Part shown: positions 9,110-17,509 of the stretch, piece after piece
How positions within the stretch are numbered: position 1 is the first letter of the stretch
How the letters are laid out: each line of letters begins with the position of its first letter
Source: Microcoleus sp. FACHB-DQ6
GTDB lineage: Bacteria; Cyanobacteriota; Cyanobacteriia; Cyanobacteriales; Microcoleaceae
Length of the DNA stretch: 58,472 nucleotides
Assembly: GCA_014695175.1 (NCBI GenBank)
Contig: JACJNV010000381.1
Span: 1 to 58,472, forward strand
Direction of reading: 5' to 3'
Notes under the pieces: generated by a model
Seen by the model: only the letters and a program-made list of their open reading frames with translations
What the model was told of the DNA's origin: nothing
Database searches by the model: none
Translations under genes and position numbers: made by a program

Positions 9110-10306
9110 TTATTTGGATTTTTGCGGAGTATTCAAAGAGTTAAGATGATTGTTCATATCCTGCAAGTATTTTGATAAAACAGGATACTGTGAAGTTGCT
9201 AGAAGTGCATCTTTTTTCTGGCTGACAGTTGTTTCTAAGGGCAAAACGCGATAGTTCGTTTTATTGTTCTGAGTATAGCGGTGTACCCAAGTCGGAATGG
9301 TTTTGACGCTGGTAATTTCTGTGGTTTTTTCGGGAAATTTTTTGCGAATATTTACTTGCAAAATTACGCCTAAGTCTGTATATTTTTTATTCTGACCGGA
9401 AATGAAGTTTCCCATTGAATAAATTGCTACAGCTTTGCGGGTTTTCCCATTTTTGCCGGGGAACTTAAAAATTTTGTAAGGTTGGACGACGTGGGGGTGG
9501 CTGCCGAGAATGATGTCTGCACCGGCTTTTAATAGGTTTTCCACTAATTGTTTTTGTTGGGTGTTTGGCTGTCGCTGATATTCGTTGCCAAAATGCAGGG
9601 AAATTGCGATAACATCTGCTCCTTGTTTTCGGGCTTTGGCAATATCTTTGATTATCTTTTTTTCGTCGATTAGGGAAACTAAGTAATCTTTGCCTTTGGG
9701 TATGGGAATGCCGTTTGTGCCGTAGGTGTAGGCTAGGAGGGCTAGTGAAATGTTGTTTTTGGTGGTGATTAAAGTACGTGAAGCCTCGGTGGTAGATGTG
9801 GCTGTTCCTGTTGAGGCAATTTGCCGATCGCTCAGATTGGCGATCGTCCTAATCACCCCTTTTTCTCCACGGTCTAAAGCATGATTGTTCGCAGTTGTCA
9901 AGATATTAAATCCGGCTTTTTTAGCCGCATCCGCTAATTGAGCCGGTGCGTTAAATAGCGGATATCCCGTATATCCGCCCGCATCTTCGCCCGCTAAAGG
10001 TGTTTCGAGATTTCCGATCACCCAATCGCCTGTTGACAGGATACTTTTAACTGGTGCGAAGAAATTGTCAAAATTGTATGTTTTATTTTTTGCGTCGTAG
10101 CCCGATCGCGTTTGGGTACTGTGCATCATGATGTCGCCCACAGCAATTAGTTTTGCTTCTTCGATCTCAGACTTTGGTTTGGGGGGAACAGGGGCTGCTA
10201 TTGGCGATCGACTTTCTGTAGGCTGTGTGTTGGTTTGTGGCGTTTGGATATTGCAGCCTGCGATCGAAAGCATGGCAATTACCCCGAGCAACCGACTAAA
10301 ATTCAT
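9110..10306 (-). CDS. CapA-family metallophosphatase-like lipoprotein
   Basis: The 398-residue protein begins with a lipoprotein signal (lipobox LSIAGC, Cys18), so it should be anchored in a membrane facing the periplasm. The CapA/PgsA-type fold follows: AVGDIMMH at about 56-63, GNLETPL, TANNHALDRG, HFGNEYQ and GSHPHVVQPYK. These are the metal-binding residues of the PGA_cap branch of calcineurin-like phosphoesterases. Members occur in polyglutamate capsule loci and as stand-alone enzymes; no capsule genes are adjacent. It is divergent from another metallophosphoesterase gene at 10370, sharing a 63-bp promoter region. Confidence 0.85.
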   Translation of the reverse strand: MNFSRLLGVIAMLSIAGCNIQTPQTNTQPTESRSPIAAPVPPKPKSEIEEAKLIAVGDIMMHSTQTRSGYDAKNKTYNFDNFFAPVKSILSTGDWVIGNLETPLAGEDAGGYTGYPLFNAPAQLADAAKKAGFNILTTANNHALDRGEKGVIRTIANLSDRQIASTGTATSTTEASRTLITTKNNISLALLAYTYGTNGIPIPKGKDYLVSLIDEKKIIKDIAKARKQGADVIAISLHFGNEYQRQPNTQQKQLVENLLKAGADIILGSHPHVVQPYKIFKFPGKNGKTRKAVAIYSMGNFISGQNKKYTDLGVILQVNIRKKFPEKTTEITSVKTIPTWVHRYTQNNKTNYRVLPLETTVSQKKDALLATSQYPVLSKYLQDMNNHLNSLNTPQKSK

Positions 10307-10369
10307 GATTTTTGAGAGTAATTTGTCGGCTTATATGGTATCATAACTAATTTAGTTACGGCTAAATAG

Positions 10370-11347
10370 ATGAAAAAAAACTATCTAATTCTTGCCTTTA
10401 TTGTTTTTGTATCAATTACGGGTTTTGGCGTTTTAACTTACGCTCAAACTTCGGGCGATAGACCTTTTGAATTTGCCTTGATTGGCGATTTGCCCTACAG
10501 TGTCGAACAGGAAGCACAATTTCCGAGTTTGATTGCAGATATCAATCGATCGCCCGCAGCGTTTGTCGTCCACGACGGCGACATTAAAAACGGTTCAAGT
10601 GTCTGCGATGATGCAACTTTTCTTAGCCGCAAGCAGTTATTTGACAATTTTGAGATACCGTTTATTCTTGCCTATGGTGACAATGAATGGACGGATTGCC
10701 ACCGTTCAAATAATGGCAGTTACGATCCAGTAGAAAGACTCGCTAAACTGCGGGAAATCTTCAACCAACGTAATCAAAGTTTGGGAAAGCGCACCTTAAC
10801 TCTCACCCGTCAAAGCGAAAACCCGCAGTTTGCTAAATTCCGCGAAAATGTTCGCTGGATTTATCATGGAGTTGTGTTTTTGGCGATTAATATGCCGGGA
10901 AGCAACAACAATTTTGGTCGCACTCCCGAAGCAGATGCAGAATATGCCGATCGCAATTGGGCTAACTTAGCCTGGATCAAAGAATGTTTTGCTTTAGCCA
11001 AACGCAGCAACAGCAAAGGAATTGTGTTAGTTGCACAGGCAAATCCGGGATTTGAACTCGATCCGACGGACAAAAGAAGAAGCGGCTACAACGATTTTAT
11101 CGCAACTCTGGAAACAGAAACAGGCAATTTCCAAGGGCAGGTTGTATTCGTCCACGGCGATACTCACTATTTCCGCATCGATAAACCTTTACCCTATTTT
11201 ACCGATGAGACTCAACTACCGAGAATGAAAAATTTTACTAGAGTTGAAACTTTTGGTTCTCCCAACGTGCATTGGTTGCGGGCTTTTTATGACCCTAGGA
11301 ATCCTAATTTGTTTGAGTTTAAGCAGCAGATTGTTCCGGAAAATTAG
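10370..11347 (+). CDS. Secreted calcineurin-like metallophosphoesterase
   Basis: A 325-residue protein with an N-terminal signal peptide (hydrophobic residues 5-22, cleavage near TYAQT). The metallophosphoesterase motifs appear in order: FALIGDLPY (first Asp), VHDGDIKNG, AYGDNEW and VHGDTHYFR. The substrate is unknown; relatives act on phosphate esters outside the cytoplasm. It is divergent from the CapA-type lipoprotein, so two different metal-dependent phosphatases may be co-regulated from the same short intergenic region. The start ATG at 10370 directly precedes the MKKNY signal. Confidence 0.85.
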   Translation: MKKNYLILAFIVFVSITGFGVLTYAQTSGDRPFEFALIGDLPYSVEQEAQFPSLIADINRSPAAFVVHDGDIKNGSSVCDDATFLSRKQLFDNFEIPFILAYGDNEWTDCHRSNNGSYDPVERLAKLREIFNQRNQSLGKRTLTLTRQSENPQFAKFRENVRWIYHGVVFLAINMPGSNNNFGRTPEADAEYADRNWANLAWIKECFALAKRSNSKGIVLVAQANPGFELDPTDKRRSGYNDFIATLETETGNFQGQVVFVHGDTHYFRIDKPLPYFTDETQLPRMKNFTRVETFGSPNVHWLRAFYDPRNPNLFEFKQQIVPEN

Positions 11348-11426
11348 GCGAGGTCACACAAATTTTATGCAAGATAAATATTTTTTTTGCTTACACTGAA
11401 GATAGGTAGAATTGAGGAATTTATTT

Positions 11427-11987
11427 ATGACAATCGCAACTGGGCGCCTTACTCTTGAACAATTTCTGAAACTGCCAGAAACTAAACCGGCTAGCGAATA
11501 CATTGAGGGCGAGATTATCCAAAAACCTATGCCGAAAACAAAGCACAGCCTATTGCAATTAAGAACCTGCAACGAAATTAATCAGGTGACGCAAACTCCC
11601 AAGATAGCTTATGCTTTTCCAGAGTTGCGGTGTACCTTTGGCGGTCGATCGATTGTTCCAGATATTGCGGTACTATTGTGGGAACAAATTGAATTTGATG
11701 AGAGCGGTGAACCGTTGGATGATGTGCTAATTGCACCGTATTGGGCGATCGAAATTCTCTCGCCACAACAAAGCTCAAATCGCGTAACTAAAAAAATCAT
11801 TCACTGTCTGCAACATAATTGTCAGTTGGGGTGGCTAATCGATCCAGACGATCGATCGATTTTAGCGTTTTTGCCCAACCAACAACCGCAATTCTGCGAA
11901 GGTAGCGATGTCCTTCCTGTGCCGGAAATGATTCCCCTGAATATCACCGCTGAACAGGTGTTTAGCTGGTTGAGAATGCAACAATGA
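11427..11987 (+). CDS. Uma2-family (DUF820) restriction-endonuclease-fold protein
   Basis: From the ATG at 11427 the product is 186 residues. Uma2 proteins are abundant in cyanobacteria and have a PD-(D/E)xK nuclease-like fold; their job is unknown. The expected motifs are seen: SEYIEGEII, VPDIAVLLWE and WAIEILSPQQSS followed by KK. An upstream in-frame TTG at 11412 would add five residues and is less likely. The copy stands alone with no visible partner. Confidence 0.85.
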   Translation: MTIATGRLTLEQFLKLPETKPASEYIEGEIIQKPMPKTKHSLLQLRTCNEINQVTQTPKIAYAFPELRCTFGGRSIVPDIAVLLWEQIEFDESGEPLDDVLIAPYWAIEILSPQQSSNRVTKKIIHCLQHNCQLGWLIDPDDRSILAFLPNQQPQFCEGSDVLPVPEMIPLNITAEQVFSWLRMQQ

Positions 11988-12103
11988 ATCAGGGCGATCG
12001 TCTTTTTTGTACCAATTTTAAAAATTTCCCGGTTGGGTTTGTAGTGAGGAATTTAGTCATCATCAAAACTCAGGAAGGAAGTCCTTACTACAAACCAAAT
12101 TCC

Positions 12104-12499
12104 CTATTTCCGCCACCTGTCAAATTGGTCTTCGGAACAGCCATTAATAAATTGATTGCTTACCCAACCGTCAAGGATTGTCAAAGTTTCATTAGGAGGA
12201 TTTCCCGAAAATCTGGCCGCAATTTTCACCCAATTACCTTGTCTGCTGACAGCCCTAACTCCGTCTCCTCTTTTCAATTTAGCAACAACCGCGTACTTAT
12301 TGCCTGGGCCTTTGCGAATGTTAACAGCGCCACCTTCACCTGTAATAAACGAGCAATGAGTTTGCTTTTTTAAAGCTTCTGCTTTTGCGGGAGCAAGACT
12401 TTGCTGCTTGCCGAAAACAGGAAAGCTGTAAAGTGAGAAGCTAAAACTTGCAACGACGGCTGCAATAAAAAAGGCTTTTGATTGAGTAAAAATTAGCAT
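12104..12499 (-). CDS. Exported SH3b-domain protein
   Basis: 131 residues with a signal peptide (hydrophobic residues 9-28, ending near PVFGKQ). A bacterial SH3 domain follows, shown by VNIRKGPGNKYAVVAKLKRGD, split here as VNIRKGPGN then VVAKLKRGDGV, and NWVKIAAR...DGWVSNQF. Such domains usually bind peptidoglycan or proteins outside the cell. It lies just downstream of, and in the same direction as, the amidase gene at 12581-14419 (81 bp apart), which suits a cell-wall role. An overlapping plus-strand frame (11984-12373) is judged not real. Confidence 0.8.
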   Translation of the reverse strand: MLIFTQSKAFFIAAVVASFSFSLYSFPVFGKQQSLAPAKAEALKKQTHCSFITGEGGAVNIRKGPGNKYAVVAKLKRGDGVRAVSRQGNWVKIAARFSGNPPNETLTILDGWVSNQFINGCSEDQFDRWRK

Positions 12500-12580
12500 T
12501 ATTTCATTTCCTTGGATTGACCGAACTGAAGCCCTGACTATGAACTTTTTGAGAAGGACTTCAGTTGTTACTACTAACTG

Positions 12581-14419
12581 TTATTTGACAGAGGCAAACC
12601 ATTCGGTAACACCTTGAGCGATCGCCTCGGCTAACTTCTTCTGTTCGGTCGGATTCACAATCCATTCAAACTCTTCGGGATTGATCATAAATCCCAATTC
12701 CATTAAAACAGATGGAGCAACGGCAGGACGAGTCATTGCTAAGTTGTTCCAGAATACACCATAGCTCGGACGGTTCAACTTGGCAACTAAATAATTGTGC
12801 AAAAAGATTGCCAAACTGTGCGCTTGCGGGTGAAACCAGAAAGCACCGACGCCTTTAGTCTTAATGGCGTCGCCGTTATCTGGCAAAGCATTGTAGTGAA
12901 TTGAAATTGCGATCGCAGGTTCTTCTTTTTGAATCATTTCCACCCTTGGCGGCAAATCCAAATCGACATCTTCTACCCGCGTCATTAGCACATTCGCGCC
13001 CCGATTTACCAATTCCTGTTGCACCAATTTCGACACCGTTAAAGCTACTGTTTTTTCCCTAATTCCCACTGGACTCACAGCACCTCCATCCTCCGGCCCG
13101 CCGTGTCCCGGATCGATGAGAATCTTAATTCCCGACAGCGGTTTTGCTTGCGAATTGGGCACCGCGCTTGTATTCGCAGGCGGGTGTTTTAAAGACAACA
13201 CTAAAGTTGTGCCCTCGTATCTCAACTTGTAACCCCACTGTTGGGCGGATTTGAGATTAAAAGTGTATTGTACTTGCAGCGGCGAGATTTGTTGCCATTC
13301 CAAACGCGAAATTACGGGGTCATCCTGGATGCGAATAATGTCAGTTTGAGCGGTAGTATTGTACAGAGTTAAAGTGAAAGTGCGTTCTCCTTCTTGCACC
13401 ATGACTGGGACGGGTATTTCTAAGGGAAATAAGACCTCTGTCCAGCCGGAAACTTGACGCGAACTGGCGCTGCGAATAATCGATCGCGGAGGCACTGAAT
13501 CCTTGACAATTTGCACTTCCGATGCCTTAATCCAAGCACCGTAATCGAGTTTGAGCCATTCTCCCTCGCGCCCGATAACTGTTGCTCGCGTTCCCTTCGG
13601 CAGCGGTGTCATCCGAGAAAAATCTGTACTCGCCCCGGTTCGGGCAACACCGGGATCTGCTGTTACTTCGGCTATTTCTAAGTCAGCCGGAGAAAGAATA
13701 GAAATCTTGCCAGTACCCTCCTGGCTGATAGTTTGATTATTCATTGTTAGCTCAAATACAGGCACTCCTAAATCCACTTTTTCCGTTTTTGGTAGCGAGG
13801 AGTTAGACTCATTTTCCCCCCTTAGCAAGGGGGGGTTGGGGGGGGTTTGAGCGCAGCCTTGATACTGTTCGCTGCCGCCTTTTTTGATCGGGGAGTTTTC
13901 ACCTAACAGTACAGATTTGTTGTCGGGTAGTTCGACTTGCGATCGCGCTTTTAAAGGAATAGTAACGCCCGCCAATTTTACTGAAACTTGAGCATTCGCA
14001 GGTGCGATCGCCCCAAAGCAAATATATTCCCCCGGCAAACTCGCCACATCGACTTTCGGCGTCAGGGAATCTTTAGCAAAAGCCAATCCTACAGGGACTT
14101 CCGGCTGATTAGACTCGCGCGTCACCTTAATTTTGACTTCCTGATTTTCGTAACGCAAGGTAAAGAGATTTTCGCCGAGTTGCAGCGGAAAAGTGGGGGC
14201 GAAATGCCCGGATGCGGTGCGCGAAATTTGGTTGCCATTTACTAACACTTGTCCCGGTGCGGGCGCTGTGCCGATTAAAAAAATGCGATCGGCTGTAGTT
14301 TTGTGGTTGGCTGGAGGATAAGAGACGAACAAAGGTTGAGCCGCCACAGCTACAGAGGCGATCGCCATTATCAGCCCAAACACACATAATCCTAAAAATT
14401 TTCTCATTCTAAACTGCAA
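12581..14419 (-). CDS. N-acetylmuramoyl-L-alanine amidase (Amidase_3)
   Basis: This 612-residue exported enzyme cleaves the peptide from muramic acid in peptidoglycan. The signal peptide is within the first 28 residues; MRKFLG at residue 5 (ATG 14407) is an equally possible start. The middle has a SH3b-like segment (about 250-300) and an AMIN-like beta domain (about 310-415). The C-terminal amidase domain (about 425-608) has LIDPGHGGPEDGG, SIHYNALP and MELGFMIN, giving the zinc His, His and Glu. An in-frame dispersed repeat encodes TPPNPPLLRGEN at about residues 190-203. The SH3b gene downstream may be co-transcribed. Confidence 0.9.
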   Translation of the reverse strand: MQFRMRKFLGLCVFGLIMAIASVAVAAQPLFVSYPPANHKTTADRIFLIGTAPAPGQVLVNGNQISRTASGHFAPTFPLQLGENLFTLRYENQEVKIKVTRESNQPEVPVGLAFAKDSLTPKVDVASLPGEYICFGAIAPANAQVSVKLAGVTIPLKARSQVELPDNKSVLLGENSPIKKGGSEQYQGCAQTPPNPPLLRGENESNSSLPKTEKVDLGVPVFELTMNNQTISQEGTGKISILSPADLEIAEVTADPGVARTGASTDFSRMTPLPKGTRATVIGREGEWLKLDYGAWIKASEVQIVKDSVPPRSIIRSASSRQVSGWTEVLFPLEIPVPVMVQEGERTFTLTLYNTTAQTDIIRIQDDPVISRLEWQQISPLQVQYTFNLKSAQQWGYKLRYEGTTLVLSLKHPPANTSAVPNSQAKPLSGIKILIDPGHGGPEDGGAVSPVGIREKTVALTVSKLVQQELVNRGANVLMTRVEDVDLDLPPRVEMIQKEEPAIAISIHYNALPDNGDAIKTKGVGAFWFHPQAHSLAIFLHNYLVAKLNRPSYGVFWNNLAMTRPAVAPSVLMELGFMINPEEFEWIVNPTEQKKLAEAIAQGVTEWFASVK

Positions 14420-14448
14420 CTAATTGAGACTCTGTTGGTTATTTATAC

Positions 14449-14521
14449 TAGGACTTGCGCTAAGAAACCCGGGAGAAATCCGGGAATAAACCGGGTTTCT
14501 GAGAATTAGCCGTAAGTCCTA
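14449..14521. repeat. MITE-like palindromic element
   Basis: TAGGACTTGCG at the left end pairs with CGTAAGTCCTA at the right end (one mismatch), enclosing an AGAAACCCGG...CCGGGTTTCT inner inverted repeat. The inner palindrome recurs at 38074-38142 and 48512-48571. The element sits between the amidase start and the channel gene. Confidence 0.65.
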
Positions 14522-14599
14522 TTTACTATACAGGCCCCATTTTATCAGGTTTGTAGTTGCAATTGAGCGATCGGCAACATAAATTCCCGCGTCAAACCA

Positions 14600-16285
14600 T
14601 TAAGTTTTAATTAATTCCGATGTCGTTCTCCACAGTTGCTCCAACCGATTCGCCGGCATCGTCAAATACAAAACATCCCCCGTACTCAAACAACAATTGA
14701 GTAAATCCCAGCCGTGGAGAGTTTGACATTTAGCTTCCACATAAAGAGGCACAAAATCAGCAGACTTAGCAGCATCTTGAATACGGTGGCCGCAAAAAGG
14801 ATGTTTTGGCGTAATCAATGTGGCCAAGCAAACCCATAGACTGTCAGCAGTCATTCCGTTGCCCAAAATTCTGCCTCCAATCGCCGCCGCCGCGAAAGCA
14901 GGAGCAGCCAATTCCGTCGGGTTCAAAACTCCTTCAAACTCAAAAACTTGCTGCACCATTAAAGCAAAATGTGGGTCTTGATTGCGGACAATAACTGATA
15001 GTTTTGGTGCCAATCCTTTAGCGCTCAAGGCAATTTCTACATTAGACATATCGCTGCTAGTAACAGCCAAAAGTGCTGCCGCTTGCTTAACGTTAGCAGC
15101 TTCCAAAGTTGCGGGCAAACTGGCACTTCCCTGAATTACCGGAATTTTCATCGAGCGAGCCGTGCTCAGAAAGCGGCAGTTCGGATCTTGCTCTATCGCC
15201 ACAATATCGTAACCGTTAGTGTGCAGTTCTTTAGCAATTTGGATGCCAATTCCTCCGATCCCGCAAATAATGTAATGATTGCGCTGCGGCACTCGCGCCA
15301 CATCCCAATATTCGGTAAAGCGAGTTCCCAATACATAATCGTTGAGCAGTGCGTAGCAGATGCCGATGATTCCGGCTCCAACTAACATCATCACAACTGT
15401 AAATAGTTTAATGCTCTCGGGAGCTTGTTCGGCTACTTTTTCATGGCCTCCGGCTCCCGTAATCATCCCTACTGAAAAATAGAGAGAATCGACAAGTGAG
15501 ATATTATTGTCAACACAAATATAGGTAGCAGTAGCAACGGCAATCATTGACAGCAGCGTCAGTACAACAATTACTGCTGCTTGGCTGTGCTGCTGAAATC
15601 TGTGCAGCCTAGTTAATGTTTTGAGCAGTTTTTGAGTTAAAGTTTTTTGGGGGCTGCGGATAGTCGGCTGAGTGGCAACAATTAGCCGATCGCCCTGCTG
15701 ACACTGCCGATCGGCAAGCACGGCCGATACTAAATCAGTTTTGTTAGCAGCGGGCAGATAATAAATCAACATTCGCGATCGATCGTCCCACAAATCGCTC
15801 AGTTTGCGATTTTTCCAAGGATGTGTTTCATCGATATATTCTTCGTGAATCGGCCAAGTGCGATCGAACAAACGCAACTGTCCGATCGCCTGACTTCCGA
15901 GAGCCGCAAAGGCAAAAACCGGAGCAGCCAACGATGAAACGCTCATGGAAGTGTGATCGGGCAAAGTGTGGTCAATCCTGTCGCCCAAGCTAGTATTGAA
16001 CAATCTGTTGATGATGCGAATCTGAGGATTGAGAATCCTCGCCTGCATCAAAATTGCCAAATTCACAGCATCATCGTCTGCGGCAATTACTAAAGTGTGA
16101 GCGTTTTGAATGCCAGCCGCCAACAAGGTAGAAGCTGCTTGCAAATTACCGACAACCACATCAGAAGTTTCGCCGCGAATTGGGCGATCGCTAATACCGA
16201 TCGCGATCGCTCCTTGCTGTCTCAACAAACAAAAAATCTTGTGTCCCGTGTGGCCCAACCCGCAAACAATGATTCGAGGTTTCAT
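14600..16285 (-). CDS. RCK-TM-RCK ion channel protein with non-canonical filter
   Basis: The 561-residue protein carries an N-terminal RCK/TrkA-N domain (GLGHTG at 9-14), one transmembrane helix (about 235-257), a pore segment, a second helix (about 293-315) and a second RCK domain (CGIGGIGI from 341). This is the layout of ligand-gated cation channels. The pore lacks the K+ filter TVGYGD and instead reads MITGAGGHEK (about 274-283), which resembles the ADSGNH-type filter of CASTOR/POLLUX-like channels. It should sit in the cytoplasmic membrane and be gated by nucleotides or ions. The ATG at 16285 gives the expected MKPRIIVCG start. Confidence 0.85.
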   Translation of the reverse strand: MKPRIIVCGLGHTGHKIFCLLRQQGAIAIGISDRPIRGETSDVVVGNLQAASTLLAAGIQNAHTLVIAADDDAVNLAILMQARILNPQIRIINRLFNTSLGDRIDHTLPDHTSMSVSSLAAPVFAFAALGSQAIGQLRLFDRTWPIHEEYIDETHPWKNRKLSDLWDDRSRMLIYYLPAANKTDLVSAVLADRQCQQGDRLIVATQPTIRSPQKTLTQKLLKTLTRLHRFQQHSQAAVIVVLTLLSMIAVATATYICVDNNISLVDSLYFSVGMITGAGGHEKVAEQAPESIKLFTVVMMLVGAGIIGICYALLNDYVLGTRFTEYWDVARVPQRNHYIICGIGGIGIQIAKELHTNGYDIVAIEQDPNCRFLSTARSMKIPVIQGSASLPATLEAANVKQAAALLAVTSSDMSNVEIALSAKGLAPKLSVIVRNQDPHFALMVQQVFEFEGVLNPTELAAPAFAAAAIGGRILGNGMTADSLWVCLATLITPKHPFCGHRIQDAAKSADFVPLYVEAKCQTLHGWDLLNCCLSTGDVLYLTMPANRLEQLWRTTSELIKT

Positions 16286-16601
16286 AAAAATTTATTGCCA
16301 GCCTATTTCGGAGCTGTGCTTTGTAGTTTTACTTACCATTGTTGACTCTCCTGGCTTTGCAGAATGTAGCTAAAAAGACTATCTAGGAAACTTGTGCCGC
16401 CGTGGGCTGGAAGTTTTGAAACAAGGACACGGCAGTGCCATGTACCTACAGATATGAGGTGCAACTAACTTTAATATTTGAAAAATATCCGGGTGCGACA
16501 GCCAACCAGCAGAATGTGAATAGGCAGGGACAGGACACTGCCCTGTCCCTACAACTATGACTTCCTACATAAATTTAGCTGCCTTAGCGGCAGGAGTTAT
16601 T
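16286..16601. other. Intergenic region with GGCAGTGCC/ACTGCCC repeats
   Basis: The 316-bp gap between divergent genes holds two dispersed palindrome-like units, ACACGGCAGTGCCATG at about 16427-16442 and GACACTGCCCTGTCCCTAC at about 16525-16551. The ribosome site CAGGAG for the next gene is at 16591-16596. No other gene is supported. Confidence 0.5.
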
Positions 16602-17213
16602 ATGAAATTGAGTGCACCCTTATTAGCATCCGCTTTTGTTTTCGCCGGTACTGTCGCCTTTGCAAGCCAAGTGCAAGCAGCTCCAACGAGCAACTGGAAT
16701 AACACTAGAACAACCTTTCAGTGCGTTACTTCCGGTCGTAATTTTGTCACAATTGCGCGGCGGGGAAATGTCACGACAGATCCGATAATTCTGTGGAAAT
16801 CTACCGAGTTCGGCCGCGAATATACACCTTGGCAGCGCTGTCAAATTGTTTCCAATAGATTGACCAAAGCTGTTGCCCAGAATGGCGGAAGATTGAGCAA
16901 CTTGCAGTTAACAACAGGAATTGTTAATAACTTGCCCGTAGTTTGTTATGTGAACGGACAGGGGCGCTGCAACTCTCAAAATCTGCTGTTCACCCTAGAC
17001 AAGCGCAATGCTAAAAATCCCGGTGATGCTTTAACGAGATTGATTAATTTTGCCCAAGACGGCAGCGGGCCAGTTACAACGTTCCGAACAGGAACTCAAT
17101 CATCTGCACCGCAGTTTGTTCCCTTTGGAGATATGGTCGATCGAGCTTTTAATTCTCCAAACAATAAACCGTCAGTTCCTGTAGCAAAACCGCAGGGCGA
17201 TCGAGGTATTTAA
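16602..17213 (+). CDS. COP23-domain protein, exported
   Basis: From the ATG at 16602 (after CAGGAG) the product is 203 residues with a signal peptide (MKLSAPLLASAFVFAGTVA, then SQVQAAP). The body fits the cyanobacterial COP23 family (circadian oscillating protein) through TTFQCVTSGRNFVTIAR, YTPWQRCQIVSNRL and VVCYVNGQGRCNSQN. Its cysteines suggest disulfides outside the cytoplasm. Function is unknown. An in-frame TTG at 16557 would lengthen it by 15 residues without a ribosome site. Confidence 0.85.
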   Translation: MKLSAPLLASAFVFAGTVAFASQVQAAPTSNWNNTRTTFQCVTSGRNFVTIARRGNVTTDPIILWKSTEFGREYTPWQRCQIVSNRLTKAVAQNGGRLSNLQLTTGIVNNLPVVCYVNGQGRCNSQNLLFTLDKRNAKNPGDALTRLINFAQDGSGPVTTFRTGTQSSAPQFVPFGDMVDRAFNSPNNKPSVPVAKPQGDRGI

Positions 17214-17220
17214 TCTCCAA

Positions 17221-17500
17221 TTCTACTCGTTATCTACTCGTTATCTACTCGTTACCAGGCTGTGCCTGGTAACGCAGATCCGGAGGCTCTGCCTCGAATT
17301 TTCATGGAAGCGCGAGGCAGAGCCTCTGGATATCGGTTCCCAGGCAGAGCCTAGGAACCAGTTAAATTCTACTCGTTATCTACTCGTTACCAGGCTGTGC
17401 CTGGTAACGCAGATCCGGAGGCTCTGCCTCGAATTTTCATGGAAGCGCGAGGCAGAGCCTCTGGATATCGGTTCCCAGGCTCTGCCTGGGAACCAGTTAA
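17221..17500. repeat. Tandem duplication of a 135-bp palindromic repeat
   Basis: Two copies with a period of 135 bp (GTTACCAGGC at 17251 and at 17386) lie between the COP23 and chelatase genes. Each holds three inverted repeats: GTTACCAGGC...GCCTGGTAAC, GAGGCTCTGCCTCG...CGAGGCAGAGCCTC and GGTTCCCAGGC...GGGAACC. A preceding run of TCTACTCGTTA units (11 bp) marks the left end of each copy. Copies are nearly identical except in the last hairpin, so the duplication is recent. Confidence 0.85.
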
Positions 17501-17509
17501 CTAAAAAAA

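Noticed and set aside
11984-12373. Plus-strand frame of 129 codons
   Set aside because: It overlaps the SH3b gene with its signal peptide and known motif on the other strand.
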